From the NCBI GenBank assembly GCA_002309765.1, contig DBXY01000022.1:142984-206983 (forward strand): a stretch of DNA of 64,000 bases, in the 5' to 3' direction. Made by a program: the position numbers and the translations under genes. The DNA is from Verrucomicrobia bacterium UBA1200. Its GTDB lineage: Bacteria; Verrucomicrobiota; Kiritimatiellia; RFP12; UBA1067. Positions within the stretch are counted from its first letter, which is position 1. Every line of letters starts with the position of its first letter. This document shows positions 52,369 through 60,913 of this stretch, in pieces. Under the pieces are notes generated by a model. That model saw nothing but the letters and a program-made list of their open reading frames with translations, did not search any database and was not told where the DNA came from.

Positions 52369-52862
52369 CAGCCGTTCACCTTTTTATCGCCGTCCAGCAC
52401 TTTTTGGCGCAACCCCTGCTTGTATTGGCGGAATTTCTCGCGCAGTTCGGAGTCGGCGGTTCCGAGAATCTGGACCGCCAGCAACGCGGCGTTGGTAGGT
52501 CCGGCACTGCCCAGCGTGACAGTCGCCACCGGAATGCCCGAAGGCATCTGGAGCGTGGCGTACAACGCGTCCAATCCGTTCAGCGCGCCGCCCGCCACCG
52601 GAATGCCTACCACCGGCAGAACGGTGTGCGCCGCCAAAACCCCGCCCAGATGGGCCGCGCCGCCGGCGGCGGCGATGATCACCTTCAAGCCGCGGCTTTC
52701 GGCATCGCGCGCGTATTCAAAAGCCAGATCCGGGGTACGGTGCGCGGAAATCACCCTGACTTCATACGGCACCTCAAAAGACTTAAGGGTGTCCGCCGCT
52801 TTCTGAACCAGCGGCCAGTCCGAATCGCTGCCCATTACGATGCCTACCAAAGGGTTGCTCAT
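52368..52862 (-). CDS. purE: N5-carboxyaminoimidazole ribonucleotide mutase
   Basis: This 164-residue class I PurE converts N5-CAIR to CAIR in purine synthesis. GIVMGSDSDWPLV (residues 7-19), VISAHRTPD and AAAGGAAHLGGVLAAHT are all present, with the catalytic His in SAHRTP. Class I PurE normally needs PurK, which is not in the window. It follows purM by 36 bases and precedes the thioesterase with a one-base overlap. The product is used by PurC, encoded 39 kb away. Confidence 0.95.
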   Translation of the reverse strand: MSNPLVGIVMGSDSDWPLVQKAADTLKSFEVPYEVRVISAHRTPDLAFEYARDAESRGLKVIIAAAGGAAHLGGVLAAHTVLPVVGIPVAGGALNGLDALYATLQMPSGIPVATVTLGSAGPTNAALLAVQILGTADSELREKFRQYKQGLRQKVLDGDKKVNG

Positions 52863-52898
52863 AAAAACTCCTCTTTGCGTTAAGGGATGGTCCAGCGT

Positions 52899-53960
52899 TT
52901 ACTCGTTCGGATCGCTGTACACAACCTTGCGCTCGCCCGCCTCAATGCGCCCGATAATCACCGGCTGCTGCTTTTGCTTCGTGAGCGAAGCCATCGCGGC
53001 GGCGGCATCCTTCTCCCGGACGATAATGACGAACCCGATGCCCATGTTGAACACGCGGTACATCTCGTCGCGGTCAACGTGGCCTTGGCGCTCGATGAAG
53101 GTGAAGATTCGCGGGACTTTCCAAGTGGTGCGGTCGATCACCGCCGTGCAGTTTTCGGGAAGCACCCGCGGGATGTTATCGACAAAACCTCCGCCGGTAA
53201 TGTGGGCCATGCCCTGAATCTGCACGGATTTCATCAAAGCCATGACCGGACGCAAAAAGCTCTTGTGCACCGCCAGCAGCAGCGAAGAGACCGTAAGCCG
53301 CGTACCCGGCAGCACATCCTGCGGGGTCAGGCCGCACTGGTCGAACAGCACCTTGCGGGCCAACGAGAAACCGTTGGTCTGCAAACCGCCCGACGGCAAA
53401 CCGATAATCACATCGCCGGGCGCTATGTTTTCGCCGGTAATCACTTTCTTGCGGCTCACCACGCCCACGATGGTTCCGACCAGATCGTACTCGCCGGTCG
53501 GGTACAGCCCCGGCATTTCCGCCGTCTCGCCGCCCAGCAGGGCGCAGCCGTTTTCTTTGCAAGCCTTACAAAGTCCCGCCACGACATCCTTGAAGATCGC
53601 GGTATCGAAACGCGAAGCGCCGATGTAATCCAGGAAAAACAGCGGGGTCGCCCCCTGCACCAGAATGTCATTGACGCAGTGGTTGACGATGTCCTGCCCC
53701 ACAGTATCATGCCGCTTGGAGAGTGCCGCCACCTTCAGCTTCGTCCCGACACCGTCCGTGCTGGCCACCAGCAGCATATCCTTGCCCGGCGAAGTAAAAA
53801 GTCCGCCAAAGCTACCGATGCCGCCCACCACCCCGGCGGTGGTGGTCTCGCGCACCATCTTTTTGATGTGCTCGATGCCGGCCATTTTCATGTCAATGTC
53901 AACGCCAGCTTGGGCGTATGCGGAATCTTTTCTAGCGGGGCTGTTCTGCGGTGTGGCCAT
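52899..53960 (-). CDS. purM: Phosphoribosylformylglycinamidine cyclo-ligase
   Basis: This 353-residue AIR synthetase closes the imidazole ring of FGAM with ATP. Family motifs include AGVDIDMKMAGIEHIK, VASTDGVGTKLKVA (ATP/substrate loop), HCVNDILVQGATPLFFLDY, GGETAEMPG and HITGGGFVDNIPRVLP. The length is normal. It is the first gene of an eight-gene minus-strand run with gaps or overlaps of at most 36 bases. AGGAGT precedes the ATG. Confidence 0.95.
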   Translation of the reverse strand: MATPQNSPARKDSAYAQAGVDIDMKMAGIEHIKKMVRETTTAGVVGGIGSFGGLFTSPGKDMLLVASTDGVGTKLKVAALSKRHDTVGQDIVNHCVNDILVQGATPLFFLDYIGASRFDTAIFKDVVAGLCKACKENGCALLGGETAEMPGLYPTGEYDLVGTIVGVVSRKKVITGENIAPGDVIIGLPSGGLQTNGFSLARKVLFDQCGLTPQDVLPGTRLTVSSLLLAVHKSFLRPVMALMKSVQIQGMAHITGGGFVDNIPRVLPENCTAVIDRTTWKVPRIFTFIERQGHVDRDEMYRVFNMGIGFVIIVREKDAAAAMASLTKQKQQPVIIGRIEAGERKVVYSDPNE

Positions 53961-54002
53961 TGTTTACTCCTAAAACGGGTTGCTGAAAAAAATCGTGCGG
54001 GA

Positions 54003-54045
54003 TTTTACCACATTGCGGGTAAAATTTTCCAGCAAAAAAAGCTGG
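54003..54045. other. Two small inverted repeats between the giant gene and purM
   Basis: TTTTACC (54003-54009) pairs with GGTAAAA (54018-54024), and CCAGC (54029-54033) pairs with GCTGG (54041-54045) around seven A residues. On the minus strand the T7 loop lies about 40 bases past the giant gene's stop. They could take part in termination or in purM control; neither is clear. Confidence 0.3.
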
Positions 54046-54077
54046 TCCGGGCCTTCGGTCTTGACGGGAGCCTAGGT

Positions 54078-57000
54078 CTACTCTTCGCCACCCCAATTCA
54101 ACTCGAAACAAGCCGCATAACCGTTGAACTTTCCGGCTTTGGGCGGGATGTAAACGAACACGTAGTAGGAATTGTAGCCGCTAAGGCACAGCACCGCGCT
54201 GCCACTGGCGTTGTAAACCACATTCCGCTCGGTTTTCGGGTCAACCCCAAGATAGAACTTCGCGGTGACCAACACGTTGCCAGTGGATTGCGCCTTGAGC
54301 GTGATATCCCCGTAACTCCCGTCTTCCAACTCCACCTGACTCTGGAGAACGGAACCGGCCATCTCTTTGGCCGTCGATTTCCACGGTTCTTTGCTCCACA
54401 GGTTCTGGTAACCAGAGAAGTACTCACAGTCCAGATATCCGCCGAAATCGTCGCCACCCACATAAACCGTGGTGGTGAAGGTCTCCTTGCCGCTCTTGCC
54501 GACCACCACCGCCGTGTACAGGTTCGACACCGAATCGTAACTGCAATACGACGCCGCGGTCAAAGTCCACGTCAACCCTTCGCAGAGGAATTTACCGCTG
54601 ATCTTTCCGGTGTTCCCCACCGTGAGCGTAAGCTGGCCGTAATCGCTGCCGCCGTCGAATTTCCCGTTCGCCCACTCCGGCAACGCGGTGATTTCCACCC
54701 TGACCACCTGCGATGCCGCCTTGCCAGCCACACTGGAGGAGTCAATCTTCACGTCAAAGGTTCCGGCCTTGGTCGGCACCCCGTACAACCGCATCTTCGC
54801 GGCATCGTACTTCAATCCGGGCGGCAGGCCGGAGACCTTGACCGTCGGCAGAACGTCGGAAACCACCGCGATCTCCCGCTCAAACTCCACCCCGACATAT
54901 CCGTCCCACGCTCCGGCCTCCGGGGCCGTAACCGTCGGTACCGGCACTTCGTCGACCGGACGGAACCGGGCCTCCAGCTCGAAGTCGTCCTCCGGCATCG
55001 TAAAGCTAAAGTTGGGGTTGAGCGACACCAGACCTTCGCTGTCGAACCAACCCACGAACGCCATTTTGACCGGCTTGGTCGCGGGTGAGGCCTTGAGCGT
55101 AACCTTCGCCCCGACCGCGTAACGTCCGGCTCCGGTCACCTTGCCGGCATCGGCGGAGTAGTTTACCGTCACCCGCGGATTGCCCACAAAGCGGGCGCAG
55201 TAGGTTTTGTCCTCCGTAAGGTTGGTAACCACAAAACTCGTCTTGGTGGGCGAAGCCGGCTTGGCGCTGTTGTCCAGCACCAGCGAAGCGGTGGTACACA
55301 CCGGCTCCTCGCTGCCGTACTCGTACCAGCCGATGAACGTAAACCCGCTGTTGGCGCTGGCCCGCAAGGTAATCCGCTTGCCGGCGGCGAGATAGCCGCT
55401 GCCAGTCACCTTGCCGCCGGATGCGGCATCAGCCAAACCGCGCACGTAGATCTGCCGCGCAAACCGCGCGTCGAAGAACTTATGGTCCTGCACCGAAAAA
55501 CTCATTGACGCCTTGGGGGAAATCAGCGCGTCATCGCCGGCGGAATACCAGCCGAGGAAATCCCAGCCCGGGCGGGCCGTAGCCTTGACCGTGACTTTCG
55601 TGCCCATCGGGTACTCGCCGCCGCCCGACACAAAACCGCCCTGCTCCGGAATCGCATAGAGCGAAACCGCACCCATTTCGACATCCTTCGGGTACCACGC
55701 CACATTGGCCACGGCACCGCGCACCGTAGTGTCGGAACCTTGGATAAACCGCCAGACGAAATTGTGCGATTTGTTGTCGGAAACCACAACCGTTTCATAG
55801 ACCCAGGCGGAGGGATTTACCCACTGCGTCACCAACGACTTCCCGTCGTAAAGCGCCAACACCGACTGGGGATTCTCCTCAACCCCGGTCTCCGCCAACG
55901 ACAGCACCGCGACCGAGAAAGCCAATGTCCCCGGTCCCTTCAAAGCCGCAGCCTTCAATTCGGCCCACTTGCCGACCGGCAACTCCGGCGAACACGCCAC
56001 ATACCGCGAGTCGAGCAACAGATCCGCCGGAACTTGCAGCGGGGTGCCGGACAACTTCGCGGCCTCCACCGCCAGCCATTTCGAAGTACCGGAGCTGGAA
56101 ACCTTAACCGAACCGCCGTTAACCGCATCCTGCAGAGTGGCGGCGCTGTTGCAATCGCGAATAGTCACGGTGCAGACATCATTCCCAAGCAAAATCCGTT
56201 CCTGATCCGCCAGTTGCAGCGTGAACGTCTCGCTATCCTCAATCACGCTATCCGCTTTGACCGGGATCTGCACCGTCTTTACACCAACCTCGCCAGCCGC
56301 CCAAGTGAGTGTAAGCGGGAACTTCAAATCCTTTGGAAGGGCAAAGTCAGCCGCCGACGCATTTTGATAATTAAGCCAAACATTAACGTTGGTGTTCGTA
56401 ACCGGTGAACCGCCGCTAACCGCCACCTCAAGAATCCCGCCTTCGTCAATCTCCAGTTCCGTTTCCACAAAACCAACCGCTATTTCAGCGGGTGTTGGCG
56501 AGGTAAAACAAGCCAACCGGAAACCCACATTGTTGGCGAAAGATGTCGGTTTAAACGTATCATTGTTGCCGCCTCTTTGCGCACTTCTGCAAGCGTCCGC
56601 ATCATCCTTCCAAGAACCGCCACGGCATACACGATAAACACCGGTTTCCGGACCAACCGGGTCTGTGGCGTCCTCGCTCAACTCGGAAACAAACCAGTCC
56701 AGGCACCACTCGTGAACATTGCCCAACATATCATAAAGCCCCCATGCGTTCGGCTCGTACGAACCAACCATGGCTGCGCCATAATCGCCACCGTTATATT
56801 TGTACCTGGCTATTTTGTCAAGATTCTCATCTTTGAATCGTTCAGCAAGATTTTCTCCATTATACAATGCCGTGGTTGTTCCTGCACGGCAAGCATACTC
56901 CCAAAGTGCGTCGGTCGGCAAATCCAACCCAGCAAGGCCGGTTTTTGCGCGAAGCTTCCCGATGAAACTGTCGGCATCTACATCGAAAGACGCCGGCCAT

Positions 57001-59981
57001 TCCGCGCCGGCATTACTACCGCGAATATCATCGTATGATATGCTATTAGCCGGTTGGGCGGCATAATTACTGCCTTCCACATAAAAAGACGGATTGCTCC
57101 CCATGACCAGCTCCCATTGCCCTTGGGTAACCGGAAAAACTGACACGTAATTTACGGCAGAAATTTTTACGTTGTGCTGGAATTCGTTGGCTTGTCGGCC
57201 GACTTCACCGTCCGGGCTTCCCATCGTGAATGTGCCAGGATCGATACGACGCAAAACCAGCTTTCTGGTCTTGTACTCTTCAGACCAGCCCCATGGAGGA
57301 ACCGTGTCCACACCGGTTATCGGAAAACTTTCTGCGGTTGTCCCGCCAGAAAGATCAATAACCAAATAAGGCAACTCCTCAGTAAAATCAGTCTCTATCA
57401 CCCCATCCAGAATGGTTACCACGCAGGAATCGTTCGTAAGAATGACATTATCTGGATTTATCAGACTTAAAATGAACTGCTCGTTAGCTTCCAATGTGTT
57501 ATCAGACTTGATAGGAATCAAGAATGTTTTATCGCCGACCTCGCCGGCATTCCAAGTAAGCGTAAGCGGAAACTCCATGCCATCCGGCAAATCAAGGTCA
57601 GCCAATGACGCGCTTTGCAAGCCGATTGAAACCTGAACACTAGTGTTGGTGACCAAAGAACCGCCGCTAACCGTAACTGCAAGCGAATCCCCCTCAAGTA
57701 CCGCAAGTTCCAAATCGGCAAAACCAATCGTAGTCAAGACTGGTGGTTCTGGCTCCGGCTCATTGTGTATGAAACAAGCCAAGCGGAAACCAACATTGTT
57801 GTTACAGGACGACGGCTTAAACGCATCGTGATTGCCACCTCTTTGCGCGCTCCGGCAAGAATTCGCGTCATCTCCCCATGAACCGCCACGGCATACACGG
57901 TAAACACCGGTTTCTGGCCCAACCGGATCAGTAGCGTCCTCGCTCAATTCGGAAACGAACCAGTCCAAACACCACTCGTGGACATTGCCCAGCATGTCGT
58001 AAAGGCCCCAGTCGTTCGGTGCATATGATCCCACAGCGGCCGGACCTAAATCGCCACCGTTATACTTGTACCTAGCTATTTTGTCAAGATTCCCGTCTTT
58101 GATACGATCGACAAGATCTTCGCCATTATACAATGCCGTAGTGGTTCCTGCGCGACAAGCATACTCCCAAATAGCGTCTGTCGGCAGATCCAGCCCAACA
58201 AGGCCGGTCTTGGTTCGAAGTACCCCAATGAAACTGTCGGCATCAACTTCTGAAGACTGTGGCCAACCCGCACCGGCATTGCTGCCGCGAATATTTTCGT
58301 ATGATACGCGATTCGCCGGTTGGGACGCATAATTGCTGCCATCCATATAAAAAGACGGATTGCTCCCCATGACCAGCTCCCATTGCATCTGGGTAACCGG
58401 GAAAACGGACACGTAACTTACGGTAGAAATTGTCACGTTGTGCTGGAATTCGTTGGCCTGACGCCCGACCTCTTCTTCAGGACTCCCCATCGTGAATGTG
58501 CCAGGGTCAATGCGGCGCAAAACCAGCTTTTTGGTCTTATACTCTTCGGGCCAGCCACTTAACGGGACTGCGCCCACGCCAGCCACAGGAAAACTCTCTG
58601 TAGCGGTCCCGCCAGAAAGATCGATGACCAAATAAGGTAACTCCTCGTTCAAATCGGTCTCTATCACTCCATCCAAAATGGTCACCACACAAGAATCATT
58701 CGTGAGTACGACCTTGTCCGGATTCTCCAGTCTGAGGGTGAACTGCTCGTTTTCTTCCAAAGTATTATCCGATTTGATAGGAAGCAGGAATGTTTTATAG
58801 CCGACCTCGCCGGCATTCCAAGTAAGCGTGAACGGAAACTCCATGCCATCCGGCAAATCAAGGTCAGCCAATGACGCGCTTTGTAATCCGATTGAAACCT
58901 GAACACTCGTGTTGGTTACCGGCGACCCACCATTAACCCTTACTTCAAGCGTATCACCTTCTTGCACCGTCAGTTCCAGATCGGAAAAACCAACCGTAGT
59001 CAAAACTGGTGGTTCCGGTTCTGGCTCTTTATGATTGAACCAAGCTATACGGAACCCTACGTTGTTGTTGCAAGACGACGGCTTAAACGCATCGTGATTG
59101 CCGCCTCTTTGCGCGCTCCGGCAAGAATTCGCGTCATCTCCCCATGAGCCGCCGCGGCACACGCGGTAAACACCGGTTTTCGGCCCGACCGGGTCTATGG
59201 CGTCTTCTCTCAGTTCGGAAACGAACCAGTCCAAACACCACTCGTGGACATTGCCCAGCATGTCGTAAAGGCCCCAGTCGTTCGGTGCATATGATCCCAC
59301 AGGGGCCGGGCCCAAATCACCACCGTTATACTTGTACCTGGCTATTTTGTCAAGATTCTCATCTTTGAGTCGATTGGCAAGATTTTCACCGTTATATAAC
59401 GACGTAGTGGTTCCTGCGCGGCAAGCATACTCCCAAAGGGCGTCAGTCGGTAAATCCAGCCCAACAATGCCAGTCTTAGCACGAAGCACCCCAATGAAAC
59501 TGTCGGCATCAACTTCTGAAGACTGTGGCCAACCCGCACCGGCATTGCTGCCACGAATATTGTCGTATGATACACGATTCGCCGGTTGGGACGCATAACT
59601 ACTGGCATCTCTATAATAAGATGGATTAGTCCCCATGACCAGCTCCCATTGCCCTTGGGTAACCGGGAAAACAGATACATAACTTACAGCAGAAATAGTT
59701 ACACTATGCTGAAATTCGTTGGACTGACGACCGAATTCATCTTCTGGGCTACCCATAGTAAATGTGCCGAGGTCAATGCGGCGCAAAACCAGCCTTTCGG
59801 TCTTATACACATCAGTCCAACCTCCATCAGGCACAGCTTCCAATTCTGTCACTGTAAAGCTCGATGCCTGTGTGCCGCCAGAAAGATCAATAACCTTATA
59901 AAGAGCGTCTGATGCAAAAACGCATTGTGCGCCACTCAATAATAAAATGGAAAGGACACTGCTTTTAAGTTCATTCAACAT
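54078..59981 (-). CDS. Giant secreted protein with three FGE-like/Calx-beta units and InlB-like repeats
   Basis: This 1967-residue protein has a signal peptide (ending about VFAS). Three tandem units follow, each an FGE/SUMF1-like (C-type-lectin-fold) domain plus a Calx-beta domain. Units 1 and 2 are exactly 422 residues (1266 bp) long. The C-terminal 650 residues contain an Ig-like region and three InlB-type B-repeats ('GGFVSGGGEYPMGTKVTVKA', 'GWYS', 'ARF'). A He_PIG-like domain and an unassigned end complete it. The FGE-like domains keep LDLPTDALWEYACRAGT and VCRGGSW but lack the recognisable catalytic Cys pair of formylglycine enzymes, so ligand binding is more likely than catalysis. ATG 59981 is preceded by AAGGGGG. 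Confidence 0.8.
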   Translation of the reverse strand: MLNELKSSVLSILLLSGAQCVFASDALYKVIDLSGGTQASSFTVTELEAVPDGGWTDVYKTERLVLRRIDLGTFTMGSPEDEFGRQSNEFQHSVTISAVSYVSVFPVTQGQWELVMGTNPSYYRDASSYASQPANRVSYDNIRGSNAGAGWPQSSEVDADSFIGVLRAKTGIVGLDLPTDALWEYACRAGTTTSLYNGENLANRLKDENLDKIARYKYNGGDLGPAPVGSYAPNDWGLYDMLGNVHEWCLDWFVSELREDAIDPVGPKTGVYRVCRGGSWGDDANSCRSAQRGGNHDAFKPSSCNNNVGFRIAWFNHKEPEPEPPVLTTVGFSDLELTVQEGDTLEVRVNGGSPVTNTSVQVSIGLQSASLADLDLPDGMEFPFTLTWNAGEVGYKTFLLPIKSDNTLEENEQFTLRLENPDKVVLTNDSCVVTILDGVIETDLNEELPYLVIDLSGGTATESFPVAGVGAVPLSGWPEEYKTKKLVLRRIDPGTFTMGSPEEEVGRQANEFQHNVTISTVSYVSVFPVTQMQWELVMGSNPSFYMDGSNYASQPANRVSYENIRGSNAGAGWPQSSEVDADSFIGVLRTKTGLVGLDLPTDAIWEYACRAGTTTALYNGEDLVDRIKDGNLDKIARYKYNGGDLGPAAVGSYAPNDWGLYDMLGNVHEWCLDWFVSELSEDATDPVGPETGVYRVCRGGSWGDDANSCRSAQRGGNHDAFKPSSCNNNVGFRLACFIHNEPEPEPPVLTTIGFADLELAVLEGDSLAVTVSGGSLVTNTSVQVSIGLQSASLADLDLPDGMEFPLTLTWNAGEVGDKTFLIPIKSDNTLEANEQFILSLINPDNVILTNDSCVVTILDGVIETDFTEELPYLVIDLSGGTTAESFPITGVDTVPPWGWSEEYKTRKLVLRRIDPGTFTMGSPDGEVGRQANEFQHNVKISAVNYVSVFPVTQGQWELVMGSNPSFYVEGSNYAAQPANSISYDDIRGSNAGAEWPASFDVDADSFIGKLRAKTGLAGLDLPTDALWEYACRAGTTTALYNGENLAERFKDENLDKIARYKYNGGDYGAAMVGSYEPNAWGLYDMLGNVHEWCLDWFVSELSEDATDPVGPETGVYRVCRGGSWKDDADACRSAQRGGNNDTFKPTSFANNVGFRLACFTSPTPAEIAVGFVETELEIDEGGILEVAVSGGSPVTNTNVNVWLNYQNASAADFALPKDLKFPLTLTWAAGEVGVKTVQIPVKADSVIEDSETFTLQLADQERILLGNDVCTVTIRDCNSAATLQDAVNGGSVKVSSSGTSKWLAVEAAKLSGTPLQVPADLLLDSRYVACSPELPVGKWAELKAAALKGPGTLAFSVAVLSLAETGVEENPQSVLALYDGKSLVTQWVNPSAWVYETVVVSDNKSHNFVWRFIQGSDTTVRGAVANVAWYPKDVEMGAVSLYAIPEQGGFVSGGGEYPMGTKVTVKATARPGWDFLGWYSAGDDALISPKASMSFSVQDHKFFDARFARQIYVRGLADAASGGKVTGSGYLAAGKRITLRASANSGFTFIGWYEYGSEEPVCTTASLVLDNSAKPASPTKTSFVVTNLTEDKTYCARFVGNPRVTVNYSADAGKVTGAGRYAVGAKVTLKASPATKPVKMAFVGWFDSEGLVSLNPNFSFTMPEDDFELEARFRPVDEVPVPTVTAPEAGAWDGYVGVEFEREIAVVSDVLPTVKVSGLPPGLKYDAAKMRLYGVPTKAGTFDVKIDSSSVAGKAASQVVRVEITALPEWANGKFDGGSDYGQLTLTVGNTGKISGKFLCEGLTWTLTAASYCSYDSVSNLYTAVVVGKSGKETFTTTVYVGGDDFGGYLDCEYFSGYQNLWSKEPWKSTAKEMAGSVLQSQVELEDGSYGDITLKAQSTGNVLVTAKFYLGVDPKTERNVVYNASGSAVLCLSGYNSYYVFVYIPPKAGKFNGYAACFELNWGGEE
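56120..59905 (-). repeat. Three tandem 1266-bp-period coding repeats
   Basis: The GAAAGATC marker in the LSGG segment recurs at 57349, 58615 and 59881, exactly 1266 bp apart each time. Parts are identical, for example 57948-58036 equals 59214-59302 (89 bp). The third unit is more diverged and ends in a Calx-beta domain with a shorter linker. Confidence 0.9.
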
Positions 59982-60015
59982 AAAAACCCCCTTCAATTAA
60001 TAAACAATCAGTTGT

Positions 60016-60044
60016 ATCATAACACAATCTATGAGACAATACAA
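60016..60044 (-). promoter_or_regulatory. Candidate promoter for the giant FGE-like protein gene
   Basis: On the minus strand, TTGTAT (plus 60039-60044), a 17-bp spacer and TATGAT (plus 60016-60021), 34 bases upstream of the ATG. Confidence 0.55.
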
Positions 60045-60055
60045 CTCCATAGTTG

Positions 60056-60565
60056 TTAACAATCGTTTTTAGTTCCAATAAACTCAACTTCATCTATTGG
60101 CAACCCCAACCAATCCCAAAATAACGGTGATATGTTTGCAATCAACGAAAAAATCTTCTGCAATATCGGATGTCCAACTAACCAAGGAAAATTAATACGG
60201 ACTTGTTTTTTATTGAAAAGCCTCCGGTTGTCCCACTGGTAAGGAACGTTTCCACACAAAATGTCACATGTGTACGTGCTAAAATTCTGCAAATGCAAAT
60301 GCCATTGGGCAAAGGGGCTTCGGTGATGGGGAACCTTAAAATGCAAAACTCCATTCGGCTTCAATATTCGGTGCATTTCCAAAACAGTTTTTTCATAATC
60401 GGCAACATGTTCAAGAAAGTGTTCAGAATACACTTCGTCGCAAGAATCATTTTCCCATGGCCATGGAAAAACAGATAAGTCCACACGTTGATCCGGATTA
60501 CCGCAAAGATCAACGTTAACATATCCATCCTTTTTCCGTTCGCCGCAACCAAGATTCAATCGCAT
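60056..60565 (-). CDS. Class I SAM-dependent methyltransferase, probably acquired
   Basis: This 169-residue protein has the SAM-binding loop LNLGCGERKKDGYVNVD at its start, a DEVYSEHFLEHV segment, and MHRILKPNGVLHFKVPHH. This matches methyltransferase type 11 proteins common in polysaccharide and glycosyltransferase loci. The gene is much more AT-rich than its surroundings and uses A/T-ending codons, which suggests horizontal transfer. No other polysaccharide gene is adjacent. ATG 60565 is preferred to the GTG at 60571. The start lacks a strong ribosome-binding site. Confidence 0.78.
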   Translation of the reverse strand: MRLNLGCGERKKDGYVNVDLCGNPDQRVDLSVFPWPWENDSCDEVYSEHFLEHVADYEKTVLEMHRILKPNGVLHFKVPHHRSPFAQWHLHLQNFSTYTCDILCGNVPYQWDNRRLFNKKQVRINFPWLVGHPILQKIFSLIANISPLFWDWLGLPIDEVEFIGTKNDC

Positions 60566-60767
60566 TTTCACCCAACCATTAATGAATTAAAACCATTTCG
60601 TAACCCATTCGAAAACCAAACGTAACGCATAATACAGCAATTGAGATCGGTTTAGGAACCTTTACACCTAATGCAAAAAAATACCTCTCTCAAAAACTAT
60701 GGTGAAATTATACACAATCATTCGGCAGATTGCAACACTAGTGCGACAATAATTCAGGCTATCAATG

Positions 60768-60845
60768 CTTCTTTGCGTTCCTCTGCGCCCTTTGCGGCTA
60801 AAAAACATTTTTTCTAAACGCTCTGCACGTTCTGCACGGTTAAAC
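60768..60845. repeat. Composite intergenic repeat (A + inverted B modules)
   Basis: Module A (60768-60805) iterates CTTTGCG/CTCTGCG words and ends TTTGCGGCTAAAAAA. An inverted B module (60816-60845, CGCTCTGCACGTTCTGCACG) follows. Read on the minus strand, B resembles the GTGTAGA.CGTGTAGAGCG block at 4465-4494 (B precedes A on the plus strand there). Confidence 0.8.
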
Positions 60846-60867
60846 TTTTAAAAAGCGACCTCCAGAC

Positions 60868-60902
60868 AAAAAAAGTGCGCCGGGGTTTTGGCCCCGGCGC
60901 AC
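60868..60902 (-). terminator. Intrinsic terminator of the minus-strand giant surface protein gene
   Basis: On the minus strand GTGCGCCGGGG pairs with CCCCGGCGCAC (plus 60875-60885 and 60892-60902) around a six-base loop, followed by TTTTTTT. It lies 12 bases past the stop codon. Confidence 0.95.
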
Positions 60903-60913
60903 CATGTGATTGG

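Larger units (their letters stand above)
60566..60913. other. AT-rich intergenic region with composite repeats and a terminator
   Basis: I see no gene. The spacer holds plain AT-rich sequence up to about 60760, then the composite repeat (60768-60845), then the terminator of the minus-strand surface-protein gene. No methyltransferase promoter was convincing. Confidence 0.55.

Noticed and set aside
52887..55088. Long plus-strand open frame of 733 codons
   Set aside because: It crosses purM and the giant FGE-like gene in antisense and is a shadow of GC-rich codon bias.
56120..59905. Regular repeats considered as a CRISPR array
   Set aside because: The repeat period is 1266 bp and lies within a coding frame; there are no short repeats with spacers.
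54078..59981. Sulfatase-activating formylglycine-generating enzyme
   Set aside because: The fold signature is present, but the catalytic Cys pair is not apparent, the domain is tripled in a secreted giant protein, and no sulfatase gene is nearby.
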